DNA of 64,000 bases, from NCBI RefSeq assembly GCF_003434305.1, contig NZ_QKKX01000062.1, positions 1 to 64,000 of the forward strand, in the 5' to 3' direction. The DNA is from Micromonospora sp. MW-13. GTDB lineage: Bacteria > Actinomycetota > Actinomycetes > Mycobacteriales > Micromonosporaceae. This document shows, one piece after another, positions 17,623 to 25,517 of this stretch. The position numbers were made by a program, and so were the translations under genes. The notes under the pieces were generated by a model. That model worked only from the letters and a program-made list of their open reading frames with translations. It had not been told where the DNA came from and searched no databases. Position 1 is the first letter of the stretch, and the number at the start of each line of letters is the position of its first letter.

Positions 17623-18420
17623 TCATACTTCGGACGGAGCATCCGGCTGAGCCGGCTCTGCCTCTATTGGGTAATCGTCGATGACGACGATCCGGTCTGC
17701 CGGCCAGACAGACTCCGACACTTCCAGGACAGTTCCGTCATCGGCCCTGGCCACGTGGATCACCTGCATGACGGGTGCACCGGTCGGCAGCTCCAGCGCG
17801 GCAGCTTCCTCTGCCGTGGGTAGGCGACAGAACCAGTGATCGCGGGCCGTTGAGTAGCGCTTGCCGCTGAGTTCCTCAATGCAGAGGAAGAGAGCCTTGG
17901 GCACCACCTCGGGCTCTTCCAAATACGTCCCGTCAGCAAGATCGATCGGGATGTAGCTCGCGCCGATCTCTTCGGGTCTGCCGGTCTCTTCGTCATGGAG
18001 ATTCCGCCGTCGTACTACCACTTCAGTTCCAGCGGGTACACCCATCGCGGCAGCAATCTCACCCTGGACCTGCGCCTTCCCGGCGAACACGATTTCGTGT
18101 CGCAGGTGCGCTGTCAGTAGCTTGAGATCGCTACGAGCGCGCCCGTAGCGATGCCGAGAGAGGCGTTGCAGCCGCCGGCTCTCCCGGACAAAGGTCCCTA
18201 CACCGTGGCGGGACTCAATCAATCCCTCGGCGCGAAGGACACCCATAGCGTTACGCAGGGTGATTGGACTAACCCGGAACCGTCCAGCCAGGGCCGTCTC
18301 CGCTGGCAATTGCTCGCCCGCCTGCAATTCCCCGTCACGGATGCTACGTCGCAACTTCGCCGCGATTTGAAGGTACTTCGGTGCTTTGCTGCCCAACTCG
18401 TCAGTCATCGCCGTCCCCAC
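17623..18420 (-). CDS. GntR-family (HutC-type) transcriptional regulator
   Basis: The protein has 265 residues from a GTG at 18420; an ATG at 18408 with GGGGA upstream is equally possible. The N-terminal winged helix reads KYLQIAAKLRRSIRDGE then GEQLPAETALAGRFRVSPIT. The C-terminal part (residues 95-250) fits a UTRA ligand-binding domain. It is read away from the DivIVA-domain gene, and the gap contains palindromic GTCCT/AGGAC motifs just ahead of its start, so autoregulation is likely. The ligand is unknown. Confidence 0.9.
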   Translation of the reverse strand: MGTAMTDELGSKAPKYLQIAAKLRRSIRDGELQAGEQLPAETALAGRFRVSPITLRNAMGVLRAEGLIESRHGVGTFVRESRRLQRLSRHRYGRARSDLKLLTAHLRHEIVFAGKAQVQGEIAAAMGVPAGTEVVVRRRNLHDEETGRPEEIGASYIPIDLADGTYLEEPEVVPKALFLCIEELSGKRYSTARDHWFCRLPTAEEAAALELPTGAPVMQVIHVARADDGTVLEVSESVWPADRIVVIDDYPIEAEPAQPDAPSEV

Positions 18421-18427
18421 TCAGGTA

Positions 18428-18580
18428 GTCCTCTCTAGGACAACCCCTCCGCCTCACTGTACGTCCACCAATCCCCTGACGCAGACCGGCTGCTTCTTCA
18501 GGAGCCGTCAGCCATGTCCGGTGGAGGGCTTGCACACGGGCCAACCAGGACCTACGGTCCTATATAGGTCTACAGGACCT
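18428..18580. promoter_or_regulatory. Palindromic GTCCT/AGGAC motifs, probable GntR operators
   Basis: GTCCT-CTCT-AGGAC lies at 18428-18441, a few bases ahead of the GntR start. A cluster at 18547-18580 contains AGGACC-TAC-GGTCCT, the palindrome CCTATATAGG and AGGTCTACAGGACCT. The repeated AGGACC/GGTCCT half-sites on both sides of the divergent region fit operators for the GntR protein, which is an inference. Confidence 0.55.
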
Positions 18581-18680
18581 GCGGCCAGTCATCGGGGCCG
18601 ATCAACAACCAGCCACGCCGAGCCGAGTCATTCCAGCGGCCGGAGAGGGCAGCGCTGTCGACAGCCCAGGACGGAGGCAC

Positions 18681-19124
18681 ATGGAACCAGGGGTAGAGCT
18701 GCCCGGACGGGCCACAGGGGAACGACTCTCCACCGGTGACCATCGGACCCGCGAGGCGGCCGGCGAGGGCGGCACGGTCTACCAGTCCAGGCGGAACCTG
18801 CTGACGCCGGCCGAGATCCGGTGGCAAGAATTCCCGATGACCAAGCTCGGTCGGCGGGGCCTCGACCCGGAGGCAGTCGGCAGGTTCCTACGTCGGGTCG
18901 AGGCCGACATGGATGTCCTGTACCAGGAGGTCGTCACCGCTCGGGACGAGGCGCGCTACCACCGGGACATCGTGACGGAGCTGCGAGCAGAACGCCGGCG
19001 TCCCCACGAGCCGTGGCCCCAGCGACCACGCGGCGAGTACAGGCGCCCGCCGATCTGGCCGCCCTACTCCCCTCGCCGGCAAGGCTGCCACCGTCAGCCG
19101 GAAGACGAATCGGGCGATGACTGA
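18681..19124 (+). CDS. DivIVA-domain protein
   Basis: This 147-residue protein contains a short DivIVA-type segment around residues 40-95: LLTPAEIRWQEFPMTKLGRR, then GLDPEAVGRFLRRVEADMDV and a coiled-coil stretch. DivIVA domains bind curved membranes or partners at cell poles. Here the domain is in a small protein with a basic, Pro-rich tail, not the full polar-growth protein. The ATG has GGAGG close upstream; the true start could be internal. Its stop overlaps the next gene (ATGACTGA), so they form a unit with the XRE gene. Confidence 0.75.
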   Translation: MEPGVELPGRATGERLSTGDHRTREAAGEGGTVYQSRRNLLTPAEIRWQEFPMTKLGRRGLDPEAVGRFLRRVEADMDVLYQEVVTARDEARYHRDIVTELRAERRRPHEPWPQRPRGEYRRPPIWPPYSPRRQGCHRQPEDESGDD

Positions 19125-19464
19125 CTACCCGGCGCTCCACGGCCCGTCGAGACCGGACTGGAACTGCCTCGTCTGCGGCGACCCCTGGCCCTGCCTGACC
19201 CGCAGGCGCCAGCTCAAGGAGCTGTGCCAGTGCAACGTCCGGACGCTCGTGCGCTACATGACCTCGTATCTGCGCGACGCCCGCCAAGAGATCGGCGGCA
19301 TGGGCACCGCTGAGATCACCGAGCGCTTTCTCGGATGGTGCAGCAGGCCGTTGGAGATGTGGGTCGACCAGGAGCGCAATCGGCCGGTCCGGGGAGATCA
19401 AGGCCGTCGACAACCCGGCACGGGCGACAACCAGAAGGCAGGGAGATATGGACGGCACGGATAA
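19117..19464 (+). CDS. Conserved hypothetical protein, Cys-rich N-terminus
   Basis: The gene encodes 115 residues and starts inside the end of the DivIVA-domain gene. The N-terminus reads HGPSRPDWNCLVCGDPWPCL, a Cys pattern (C-x2-C-x4-C) seen in a family of small actinomycete proteins encoded next to XRE/TPR regulators. No catalytic motif is visible. It overlaps the next small gene by 17 bp. The role is unknown. Confidence 0.7.
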   Translation: MTDYPALHGPSRPDWNCLVCGDPWPCLTRRRQLKELCQCNVRTLVRYMTSYLRDARQEIGGMGTAEITERFLGWCSRPLEMWVDQERNRPVRGDQGRRQPGTGDNQKAGRYGRHG

Positions 19465-19618
19465 TGGCCCGGCGCAGAGCCGGAGCGAGTGGGCCGAGGC
19501 CGCCGAGCGGGAGGCGGCGAGGCGACGCCTGTTGGAGCAGGCCGAGGCGGACCGGGTTCCGGTGGACGACACCACGAGGGCGGTGCCCGACCGGCGGTGG
19601 CGGCGTGACCACCCATGA
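19448..19618 (+). CDS. Small hypothetical protein (56 aa)
   Basis: The ATG at 19448 follows GGCAGGGAGAT, a good ribosome site. The 56-residue product is highly charged, with a helical middle (EWAEAAEREAARRRLLEQAE). It overlaps the upstream gene by 17 bp and the GTG of the XRE gene by 14 bp, so translation of the group is probably coupled. No function can be assigned. Confidence 0.6.
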   Translation: MDGTDNGPAQSRSEWAEAAEREAARRRLLEQAEADRVPVDDTTRAVPDRRWRRDHP

Positions 19619-20810
19619 CCTGCCGATAGGACGCCGCGTCGCGCGGTTACGGGTCCGGCGGCGGATGACCCAGCAGATGCTGGCCGACCGGCTCGGCAAG
19701 TCGAAGAGCTGGGTCGACAAGGTCGAGCGGGGTGCCCGCGCCCTCGACAGGTTCACCGTCATCCGCGACCTCGCCGACGCGCTCCGCGTCGACCCGGTGG
19801 CGCTGCTCGGCCGCGACGCACGTCCGCCGGCGGCGGCCGGTGCCGCCGTGGACGGCGTCGACGGGGTGCGGGCCGCCCTCGCCCGCTACGACACCGTCCT
19901 GGCCGGACCGGGCGGCCGAACGGCACCGCCCACCGGCGAGCTGGGCCGGCGGGTGGTGCACGCCTGGCTCACCTACCAGCACGCCGACTACCCGCAACTG
20001 CTGCGGGCACTGCCGAACCTGCTCGGCGACGCCCAATGCGTCCACGCCTGCTGCGGCGGCGGGGACGGCGCGGCGGAGTTGCTGGTGCAGGCGTACGGGA
20101 TCACATCATCGGTGCTGGTGAAGCTCGGCGAGGGTGACCTCGGCTGGCTCGCTGCCGACCGGGCCATGTCCGCCTCCACGGGCGACCCGCTGCTGGTGGC
20201 GGCGGCCACCGTCCCGCTGGGACAGGCGCTACGCGTCCTCGACCGCGCCCCGCTGGCCCTGACTGCCACGATCGCCGCCGCGCACCGCATCGCTCCCTCG
20301 GTGCCGCGCGACGGCCCGCCGCACGAGCTGGCGCTGCACGGGACGCTGCTGGTCCAGGCCGCCCTGGCCGCCGCCGCGTGCGGCGACGAACGGAGCGCAC
20401 GGGAACTGGTTGACCAGGCGGCCGGCATCGCCGACGAGATCGGCGACGGCCATGACCGGCACTGGACCGGCTTCGGTCCCACGGCCGTCGAGCTGGCCCG
20501 GGTGGCGACCGCCGTCGACCTGGGTGCCGGCGACGAGGCCGTCGCCCGGCACGAGAAGGTCGTCGGCTCGGACGACTGGCGACGGTTGCCGGCCGAACAC
20601 CGGGCGGCATACCTGCTCGACGCCGCCCGCGCGTACCTCCAGGTCGGTGATCCGCTCGCGGCCGGACGCGCGCTGGTCGACACGGAACGGATCGCGCCGG
20701 CCGAGGTCCGGTTACGGCCGGTGGCCCGTACGCTGATCACCGACCTGATGCGCGGCGGACCGGTCCCGGCCGACGTCGCCCGGCTCGCCACGGCCCTCGG
20801 GATCGGGTGA
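19605..20810 (+). CDS. XRE-family regulator with TPR-like C-terminal region
   Basis: I take the GTG at 19605, overlapping the upstream small gene, giving 401 residues. The HTH (residues 8-65) reads RRMTQQMLADRLGKSKSW then VDKVERGARALDR. The remaining 330 residues are Ala/Leu-rich helices as in the large actinomycete family of XRE proteins with TPR-type sensor regions. It is the last gene of the DivIVA-domain group. The final 65 codons and some 3' flank recur as a separate fragment at 37111-37318. The signal sensed is unknown. Confidence 0.85.
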   Translation: MTTHDLPIGRRVARLRVRRRMTQQMLADRLGKSKSWVDKVERGARALDRFTVIRDLADALRVDPVALLGRDARPPAAAGAAVDGVDGVRAALARYDTVLAGPGGRTAPPTGELGRRVVHAWLTYQHADYPQLLRALPNLLGDAQCVHACCGGGDGAAELLVQAYGITSSVLVKLGEGDLGWLAADRAMSASTGDPLLVAAATVPLGQALRVLDRAPLALTATIAAAHRIAPSVPRDGPPHELALHGTLLVQAALAAAACGDERSARELVDQAAGIADEIGDGHDRHWTGFGPTAVELARVATAVDLGAGDEAVARHEKVVGSDDWRRLPAEHRAAYLLDAARAYLQVGDPLAAGRALVDTERIAPAEVRLRPVARTLITDLMRGGPVPADVARLATALGIG

Positions 20811-21130
20811 TCACCGCCCGGCCCCTCCCCCGCCCGGATCCGCAAGCGCTCCCGGCCCGCATCAGCGCTCCACTGTCTCCGGGAGCCACCCGGTCCGGGT
20901 GAAGTACCCGACACAGGTGTCGAACAGCGCTTGCGATCGCCGCAGGCTGGCAGGCTGATGGGGGCGATCGGCCACTACGCTTGGCGCTCAGTCGGGGCCA
21001 TGACCGGCTGGAGCCCGTGCCCGAACGACTACCCACCTGACAGGTGGGTGTGCGACCACGTGAAACGCGGCACGAGAGCGTGCTTCGTGACGAGCGGCGA
21101 GGAATCTCGTCTGCGGCAGATTCGGACGGG
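20811..21130. other. Intergenic region without a recognisable gene
   Basis: No supported reading frame is visible. The first part is the XRE 3' flank that is also present after the fragment near 37310. An inverted repeat ACCCACCTG/CAGGTGGGT with a one-base centre lies at 21031-21049. Nothing else stands out. Confidence 0.5.
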
Positions 21131-21460
21131 TCAGCCGGTGACTGTCATCGCGGCTTGTAGATGCTCCCGGGCGTCTTCGTCGAACGCGACGAGTCGTACT
21201 CGTTGGACGGTTGTCGGAGTGGACTTGATCGTTGCCACGGCGATCCGGGCAGCTTGGTCGGGAGGGAAGCCGTACACGCCGGTGGCGATCGCCGGGAAGG
21301 CGACGGTCCGGGCGCCGATTTCGCCGGCGACTTGCAGGCTCCTCCGGTAGCAGGAGGCCAGGACGTCGGCCTCACCACGGTCGCCGCCTTCCCAGATCGG
21401 CCCGACGGTGTGGATGACGTACCGAACCGGTGGGTCGAGGTCAAACGCCGGGGTCACCAT
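21131..21460 (-). pseudogene. 5'-truncated macro-domain protein
   Basis: From an ATG at 21460 the frame reads MVTPAFDLDPPVRYVIHTVG and later AFPAIATGVYGFPPDQAARI, which are the C-terminal two thirds of a macro (ADP-ribose-binding) domain. The family usually has about 170 residues and begins with a strand-NAAN motif; that first part, which carries the ADP-ribose contacts, is missing. Upstream sequence runs into the 3' end of the RibD-type gene instead. It is therefore most likely a remnant, not a working hydrolase. Confidence 0.75.
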
Positions 21461-21521
21461 CGCGCTGCCACAACAGAATCCTGGCACACCAGGAGAGGCG
21501 AGGGAACGCGCGGGCCGGTGG

Positions 21522-22166
21522 TCATCGTCTCCAGAACAGCAGGTGGGTGACTCCGCTGGGGCTCGGCACTGACTCAAGGTGGAAGCGGTCGAGAAGTTCA
21601 GTGTGGCTCTCCCACAGCCGCTCGCCTCGACCGAGGTCGACGGGCGCGACGGCGATGTGCATCGTGTCGACCAGGTCGGCCTCGATGAACTCGCGGATAG
21701 TGGCGACACCGCCACCGAGGCGTACGTCCCGACCGGCGGCGGCCTCCTTTGCGCGTGCCAGCGCCTCGGCCGGGGGCGCATCGAGGAAATGGAAGGTGGT
21801 GTCAGCCAGGGTGAACGACGGGCGTTCGTGATGGGTGAGCACGAAGACCGGCGTGTGGAACGGTGGGTTGTCCCCCCACCATCCCTGCCAATCGTGGTTC
21901 TCCCAGGGGCCACGCTGGGGGCCGAACTTGTTACGACCCATGATCTCCGCCCCGATGTTGTGGTCGTAGTCGCGGGTCATGTAGTCGTCCAGGCCGCGCG
22001 TGCCGCCGGGTTCGGTGCGGTAGTGGAAGCTGGCGGTGGCGGCGCGCCAGGAGAACAGGGGGTTGGGGTCTGCGTGGCCGAAGGGCCGCTCCAGGCTCTG
22101 CCCCTCCCCGGTGCCGAACCCGTCACGCGACAAGCAGAAGCTCTGCACCCTCAACAGCTGCGGCAT
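21522..22166 (-). CDS. Dihydrofolate reductase/RibD C-terminal family protein
   Basis: The ATG at 22166 has GAGGAGGAGAC directly upstream and gives 214 residues (MPQLLRVQSFCLSRDGFGTG). The protein has the RibD_C/DHFR-like fold, with NIGAEIMGRNKFGP in the middle and DVRLGGGVATIREFIEADLV in the nucleotide-binding half. Members reduce small heterocycles with NADPH, but many are of unknown substrate. It lies head-to-head with an HxlR-type regulator fragment, a common arrangement; the regulator has decayed, so control may be lost. Confidence 0.85.
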   Translation of the reverse strand: MPQLLRVQSFCLSRDGFGTGEGQSLERPFGHADPNPLFSWRAATASFHYRTEPGGTRGLDDYMTRDYDHNIGAEIMGRNKFGPQRGPWENHDWQGWWGDNPPFHTPVFVLTHHERPSFTLADTTFHFLDAPPAEALARAKEAAAGRDVRLGGGVATIREFIEADLVDTMHIAVAPVDLGRGERLWESHTELLDRFHLESVPSPSGVTHLLFWRR

Positions 22167-22186
22167 GTCTCCTCCTCGGGACCTGA

Positions 22187-22390
22187 TGAGCAACTTCCGA
22201 TTGCAACTTACAACCGGTTGCGGGGTGCCCGATCAATCTGACCGTCGAACTGCTGGGCGACCGATGGAGCCTGGTCGTGCTGCGGGACGTCATGTTCGGC
22301 GGCTACCGGCACTTCGGTGAACTGCTCACGAACTCGATCGAAGGCATCGCGTCGAACATCCTCGCCAGCCGCCTGTCGAAGGCCGTCCGC
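22187..22390 (+). pseudogene. Frameshifted fragment of an HxlR-family regulator
   Basis: The frame from 22226 reads CPINLTVELLGDRWSLVVLR and then DVMFGGYRHFGELLTNSIEG IASNIL, a near-perfect HxlR winged-helix core. It has no in-frame start: an ATG at 22187 leads into it only if one base of the GGGG near 22222 is removed. After about 22390 similarity stops and the C-terminal half is gone. HxlR proteins sense redox or aldehyde stress. This copy cannot make a full repressor. Confidence 0.75.
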
Positions 22391-22526
22391 GCCCTGCCGA
22401 CGGCGTCCTCGCCGAACTCACCCTGGCCTACGAACGCTCCCGCGCCCCCTCACGAACGACGATTCGGAGCTATGATACGGCAGCAGTTGCCCCATTTAGT
22501 TTCGTTCCCCAAGGCTGGTGACGTAG

Positions 22527-23423
22527 TTGCCTGGCAAAAGGTCTGCCACCCGACGACGGCCGGAGACTCAAGTCGGCGAGTCGGCCCCGCGGGAGAAGTG
22601 GCTGTCGCGAACGCTCCTGACGGCCGCCGTCACAGTTGGGGTCACCGTAGTCGGCGGCGTGGGAACCGCTGCCGGCCTACAGTGGCTCGACCTCGGAGGG
22701 GACAAGCCAAAGCCGACACCGTCGGCTGCTCCCGGTGGCGATCCGATCAAAATCAACAAGGTCACCCTCGTTCCCAGGGAGAACGACAACACCTGGGTGT
22801 TTCCCGGTCTGGTTGGTGCACAGACCCTCGGGGACATCAATGACGATTTCCGTGCGTACGAGAAGAGCACCCATGAGATCATGCGCTCGTACGGAGGCGT
22901 CGAGGCTGGCGTCTCCACGGTAGAGCTGGAACTCGAGGGAAATCGCGCGAAGGACGTGCGGTTGACCAATATCGCCATCCGGCCGAACTGCCGTGAGCCA
23001 CTGACGGGCGCACTCTTCGACAACTCACCGCAAGGATCTGCCGAGACCGTCCAGATTGGCTACGATCTCGACCGCGATCCCGTTTTCGCACAAGAGTCCA
23101 AGATGAACGGCAGCGATCTGCGGCCACAGTTGACTGGCAACTATTTTGCCAACCGGAAATACACGCTGAAGCTGGGCGAGCAGGCCACCTTTCGCCTTTC
23201 TGCCGTGACCAGCAAACAATACTGCGAATATACCTTTGAGCTAGAGTACATTGTTGACGGAAAACCCGAATCAATGGTCATCAACAATCAGGGCAAGCCG
23301 TTCCGGGTAACGGCCCTGGTCGTCCAGAAAGGCCAGCTCGACTGCTCCGCCTACCAACAGGTACACCAACCTTCAGAACGCGGCTGGACCAAGGTTCCAG
23401 CTTCCTCCCCGTGCGGCGGATGA
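22527..23423 (+). CDS. Membrane-anchored extracytoplasmic protein of unknown function
   Basis: A TTG at 22527 gives 298 residues. After about 27 polar residues comes one membrane segment (LLTAAVTVGVTVVGGVGTAAG). The rest is predicted outside the cell, rich in beta-type sequence, with three Cys (NCREPL, QYCEY, LDCSAY). GC is lower than the window average and the codon use includes more AT-ending codons, which hints at transfer. It is followed six bases later by a WD40 lipoprotein gene, so the two probably form a surface pair. I do not recognise the family. Confidence 0.75.
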   Translation: MPGKRSATRRRPETQVGESAPREKWLSRTLLTAAVTVGVTVVGGVGTAAGLQWLDLGGDKPKPTPSAAPGGDPIKINKVTLVPRENDNTWVFPGLVGAQTLGDINDDFRAYEKSTHEIMRSYGGVEAGVSTVELELEGNRAKDVRLTNIAIRPNCREPLTGALFDNSPQGSAETVQIGYDLDRDPVFAQESKMNGSDLRPQLTGNYFANRKYTLKLGEQATFRLSAVTSKQYCEYTFELEYIVDGKPESMVINNQGKPFRVTALVVQKGQLDCSAYQQVHQPSERGWTKVPASSPCGG

Positions 23424-23429
23424 CCGAAC

Positions 23430-24494
23430 ATGCAGCGCACCTCTCTGGCTAGAATCATCTGCTTGGCGGCAGTCCTTCTCGCAACGAGCACAGCCTGTTC
23501 GGCAGGCAAAACCTCGAGCAGATCCGCGAACTCGCCAACCATCCAGCCACCGAAGGACTTTCGAGTCACCTTCCTGTCCGAGGCCACGAATATCGTCCAC
23601 GGTGTCGCGATTAGCAGTAACGGCGAACGCGCCCTTACGAGTTCCGTGGAAGAAGCCGCCGATCCTCCTCACGGATCCGTGTCGCTCTGGGACCTGAGCG
23701 ATCCGCTGCGGCCTCGCGCTTCCGCACTCATACCTGATCGCGGGGGCACGGCGCTCAAGGTGGCCTTGAGCGGCGACGGCAGACATGCGGTGACCACCAA
23801 CCTGCGTGGAGAGCTGACTCTCTGGGACCTCTCAGACCCGTCAAACCCGACTTCCCGAAGACTGGCTGCCAAAAGGGTGACGTCACTGGCCTTGAATTAC
23901 GACGGCCGCTACGCCATCTCCGGCGGCGACGAGGGCGTTCATTTCTGGGACCTCACAAACCCGAACCAGCCGCGGAAAGAAATGCTCCTGGGTATGGGTA
24001 AATACTCCACCGACTGGTACGAGGTGGCCATAAGTGCCGACGCGAAACGCGCTCTGGTAAGTCACCAGTCCGGCAACGGCGAAGGCGGCGTGATGGTTTA
24101 CGACCTGTCGAACCCGGCCAACCCGGAGGGGTATTCGCTGATACGCAACGCCGACTACCACTCGTCAAACACGGTTGCCCTCAGCGGCGACGGAAACACC
24201 GCACTCGTGGGCTACCACCACTGGACCACCTACAATAATTTCGTCACCTACTGGGACCTGCGCACGTGGGACAAGACCGAACTGAGGCCGATGACCGGAT
24301 GGAAGATCACCCCTGACACCGGCGGCTCCGTCGTGCAATGGGAGATCGCGCTCAATCACGACGGAAAACGCGCACTCATCGCTCAACGCAACGACCCCGC
24401 ACCCAAAGATGAGCCGAACCCTCCGCGCTCCGAAGTGCAATTGTGGGCACTTGACACCTTGGCCGGCTTCCCCCGGTTCTCCCCCACCGGCTGA
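23430..24494 (+). CDS. WD40-like beta-propeller lipoprotein
   Basis: The protein has 354 residues. The N-terminus is a lipoprotein signal (MQRTSLARIICLAAVLLATS ending in the lipobox STAC, Cys about residue 23). The body holds at least five repeats of the type VALSGDGRHAVTT...LTLWDLSDPSNP (for example SVSLWDLSDP, VHFWDLTNP, VMVYDLSNPANP, VTYWDLRT), which should fold as a beta-propeller on the cell surface. It overlaps no gene but follows the membrane protein by six bases. A binding or scaffold role is likely; the partner is unknown. Confidence 0.85.
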   Translation: MQRTSLARIICLAAVLLATSTACSAGKTSSRSANSPTIQPPKDFRVTFLSEATNIVHGVAISSNGERALTSSVEEAADPPHGSVSLWDLSDPLRPRASALIPDRGGTALKVALSGDGRHAVTTNLRGELTLWDLSDPSNPTSRRLAAKRVTSLALNYDGRYAISGGDEGVHFWDLTNPNQPRKEMLLGMGKYSTDWYEVAISADAKRALVSHQSGNGEGGVMVYDLSNPANPEGYSLIRNADYHSSNTVALSGDGNTALVGYHHWTTYNNFVTYWDLRTWDKTELRPMTGWKITPDTGGSVVQWEIALNHDGKRALIAQRNDPAPKDEPNPPRSEVQLWALDTLAGFPRFSPTG

Positions 24495-24938
24495 GCAGCC
24501 ACCTCTGCTTTCGAGGACGTTCTACGTCGCCGTGGCAAGCGACGTCGCTGGTCGCCGCCGGGCTCACCCGCGCCGCTGCGGCCCTCGCGTAGTGGCTGAT
24601 CCCCCTCACCGCGCGGCTCCCGATAACCTGTCCCCTCGCCACCACCGCGGAGACCACCGAACATAGGACGAACCGCCGGCCAGAGCTGAGATCGAAAGCC
24701 GGCTCGACCCGGCGGACCACGAGGTCGGTCGCCTCACACGGGCCTGCGTCCGGGCCTGGCTCGCCCACGCCGAGGACCAGATCAGCACCCGCAGGACCGT
24801 TGCCCTGGTCGCCCAGCTGATGACCATCCCGGCGGTCGCCGAACTGGTCGACGCCGATACGCTCGCCCGCCACCCCGAACTCTGGCAACAACTTCCATCG
24901 GGGGCCGTCCGTCGATGGCGTGCAATGGCGGGGCCCAT
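24495..24938. other. Intergenic region with a possible decayed reading frame
   Basis: A plus-strand frame from about 24679 to 24955 reads like coding sequence (VAQLMTIPAVAELVDADTLA, then RHPELWQQLPSGAVRRW) but has no start with a ribosome site and is preceded by an in-frame stop. I cannot name a family. It may be the remains of a helical DNA-binding or transposon protein. Confidence 0.35.
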
Positions 24939-24957
24939 TGTCAATGTAGCGTTGACA
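24939..24957. promoter_or_regulatory. Operator TGTCAA-N7-TTGACA ahead of the HTH gene
   Basis: A perfect 6-7-6 inverted repeat ends two bases before the ATG of the HTH gene. The identical arms with the same spacing recur at 25425-25443, at the end of that gene and ahead of the MFS exporter. A shared operator for the encoded HTH protein is the simplest reading. Confidence 0.75.
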
Positions 24958-24958
24958 G

Positions 24959-25441
24959 ATGACACCCGAGGTGATCGAGCTGACCAGTGTCACGGTCGAC
25001 CGCGCGCGGCTGGACGAGCGCGAGCTGGAGCTGATCGACCGCGCGCGCCACGCGGGTGCGACATGGGCTCAGATCGCCGTCGCGCTCGGCCTCGGCAGCC
25101 GGCAGGCCGCGGAGCAACGCCGGCAACGCCTGGCGGCCGTACGACGGTCGCGGCGGCACGAACGGGATCTCGGGTATTCGACGCGGATCGCGGCGATACG
25201 GGGTGCGGTCCTCGACCTCCAGCGGTGGATCGACGCGGACCGGCGGTGGGATACGCGATTCGGGCGGGCGGCTCTCGTGCGGAAGACCGCGGAGGTGGCC
25301 GCCGACGCCGATCCGGGCTCGCTGTACGCGTTGGCGTCGCTTCTCGCGCTCGACCTGACAGAAGCAGGACGCGGACGGTTGCCGGGGCCGGTGCAGGCTG
25401 TCGCGGCACGATTCGACGCTCTTCTGTCAACGAAACCTTGA
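24959..25441 (+). CDS. Small HTH DNA-binding protein, probable repressor of the MFS gene
   Basis: The protein has 160 residues. A helix-turn-helix lies at about residues 30-60 (GATWAQIAVALGLGSRQAAE QRRQRL). The rest is helical without a known ligand domain. The start directly follows an inverted repeat, leaving no room for a normal ribosome site, so the mRNA is leaderless or a start lies slightly downstream. The stop codon lies inside a second copy of the same inverted repeat. The MFS gene begins 76 bp later. I infer an autoregulated repressor that also controls the exporter. Confidence 0.75.
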   Translation: MTPEVIELTSVTVDRARLDERELELIDRARHAGATWAQIAVALGLGSRQAAEQRRQRLAAVRRSRRHERDLGYSTRIAAIRGAVLDLQRWIDADRRWDTRFGRAALVRKTAEVAADADPGSLYALASLLALDLTEAGRGRLPGPVQAVAARFDALLSTKP

Positions 25442-25443
25442 CA
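25425..25443. promoter_or_regulatory. Second TGTCAA-N7-TTGACA operator, upstream of the MFS gene
   Basis: The arms and 7-bp spacing are the same as at 24939, and the site overlaps the HTH gene stop codon. It lies about 75 bp ahead of the MFS start, placing it in the likely exporter promoter. Confidence 0.75.
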
Positions 25444-25517
25444 GGTCGGGAACGTATTGCCTGAACCACGCTCAACATCAAAGATCTGAGTCGTCTCGAC
25501 TCAACCTTGGAGGGCTC

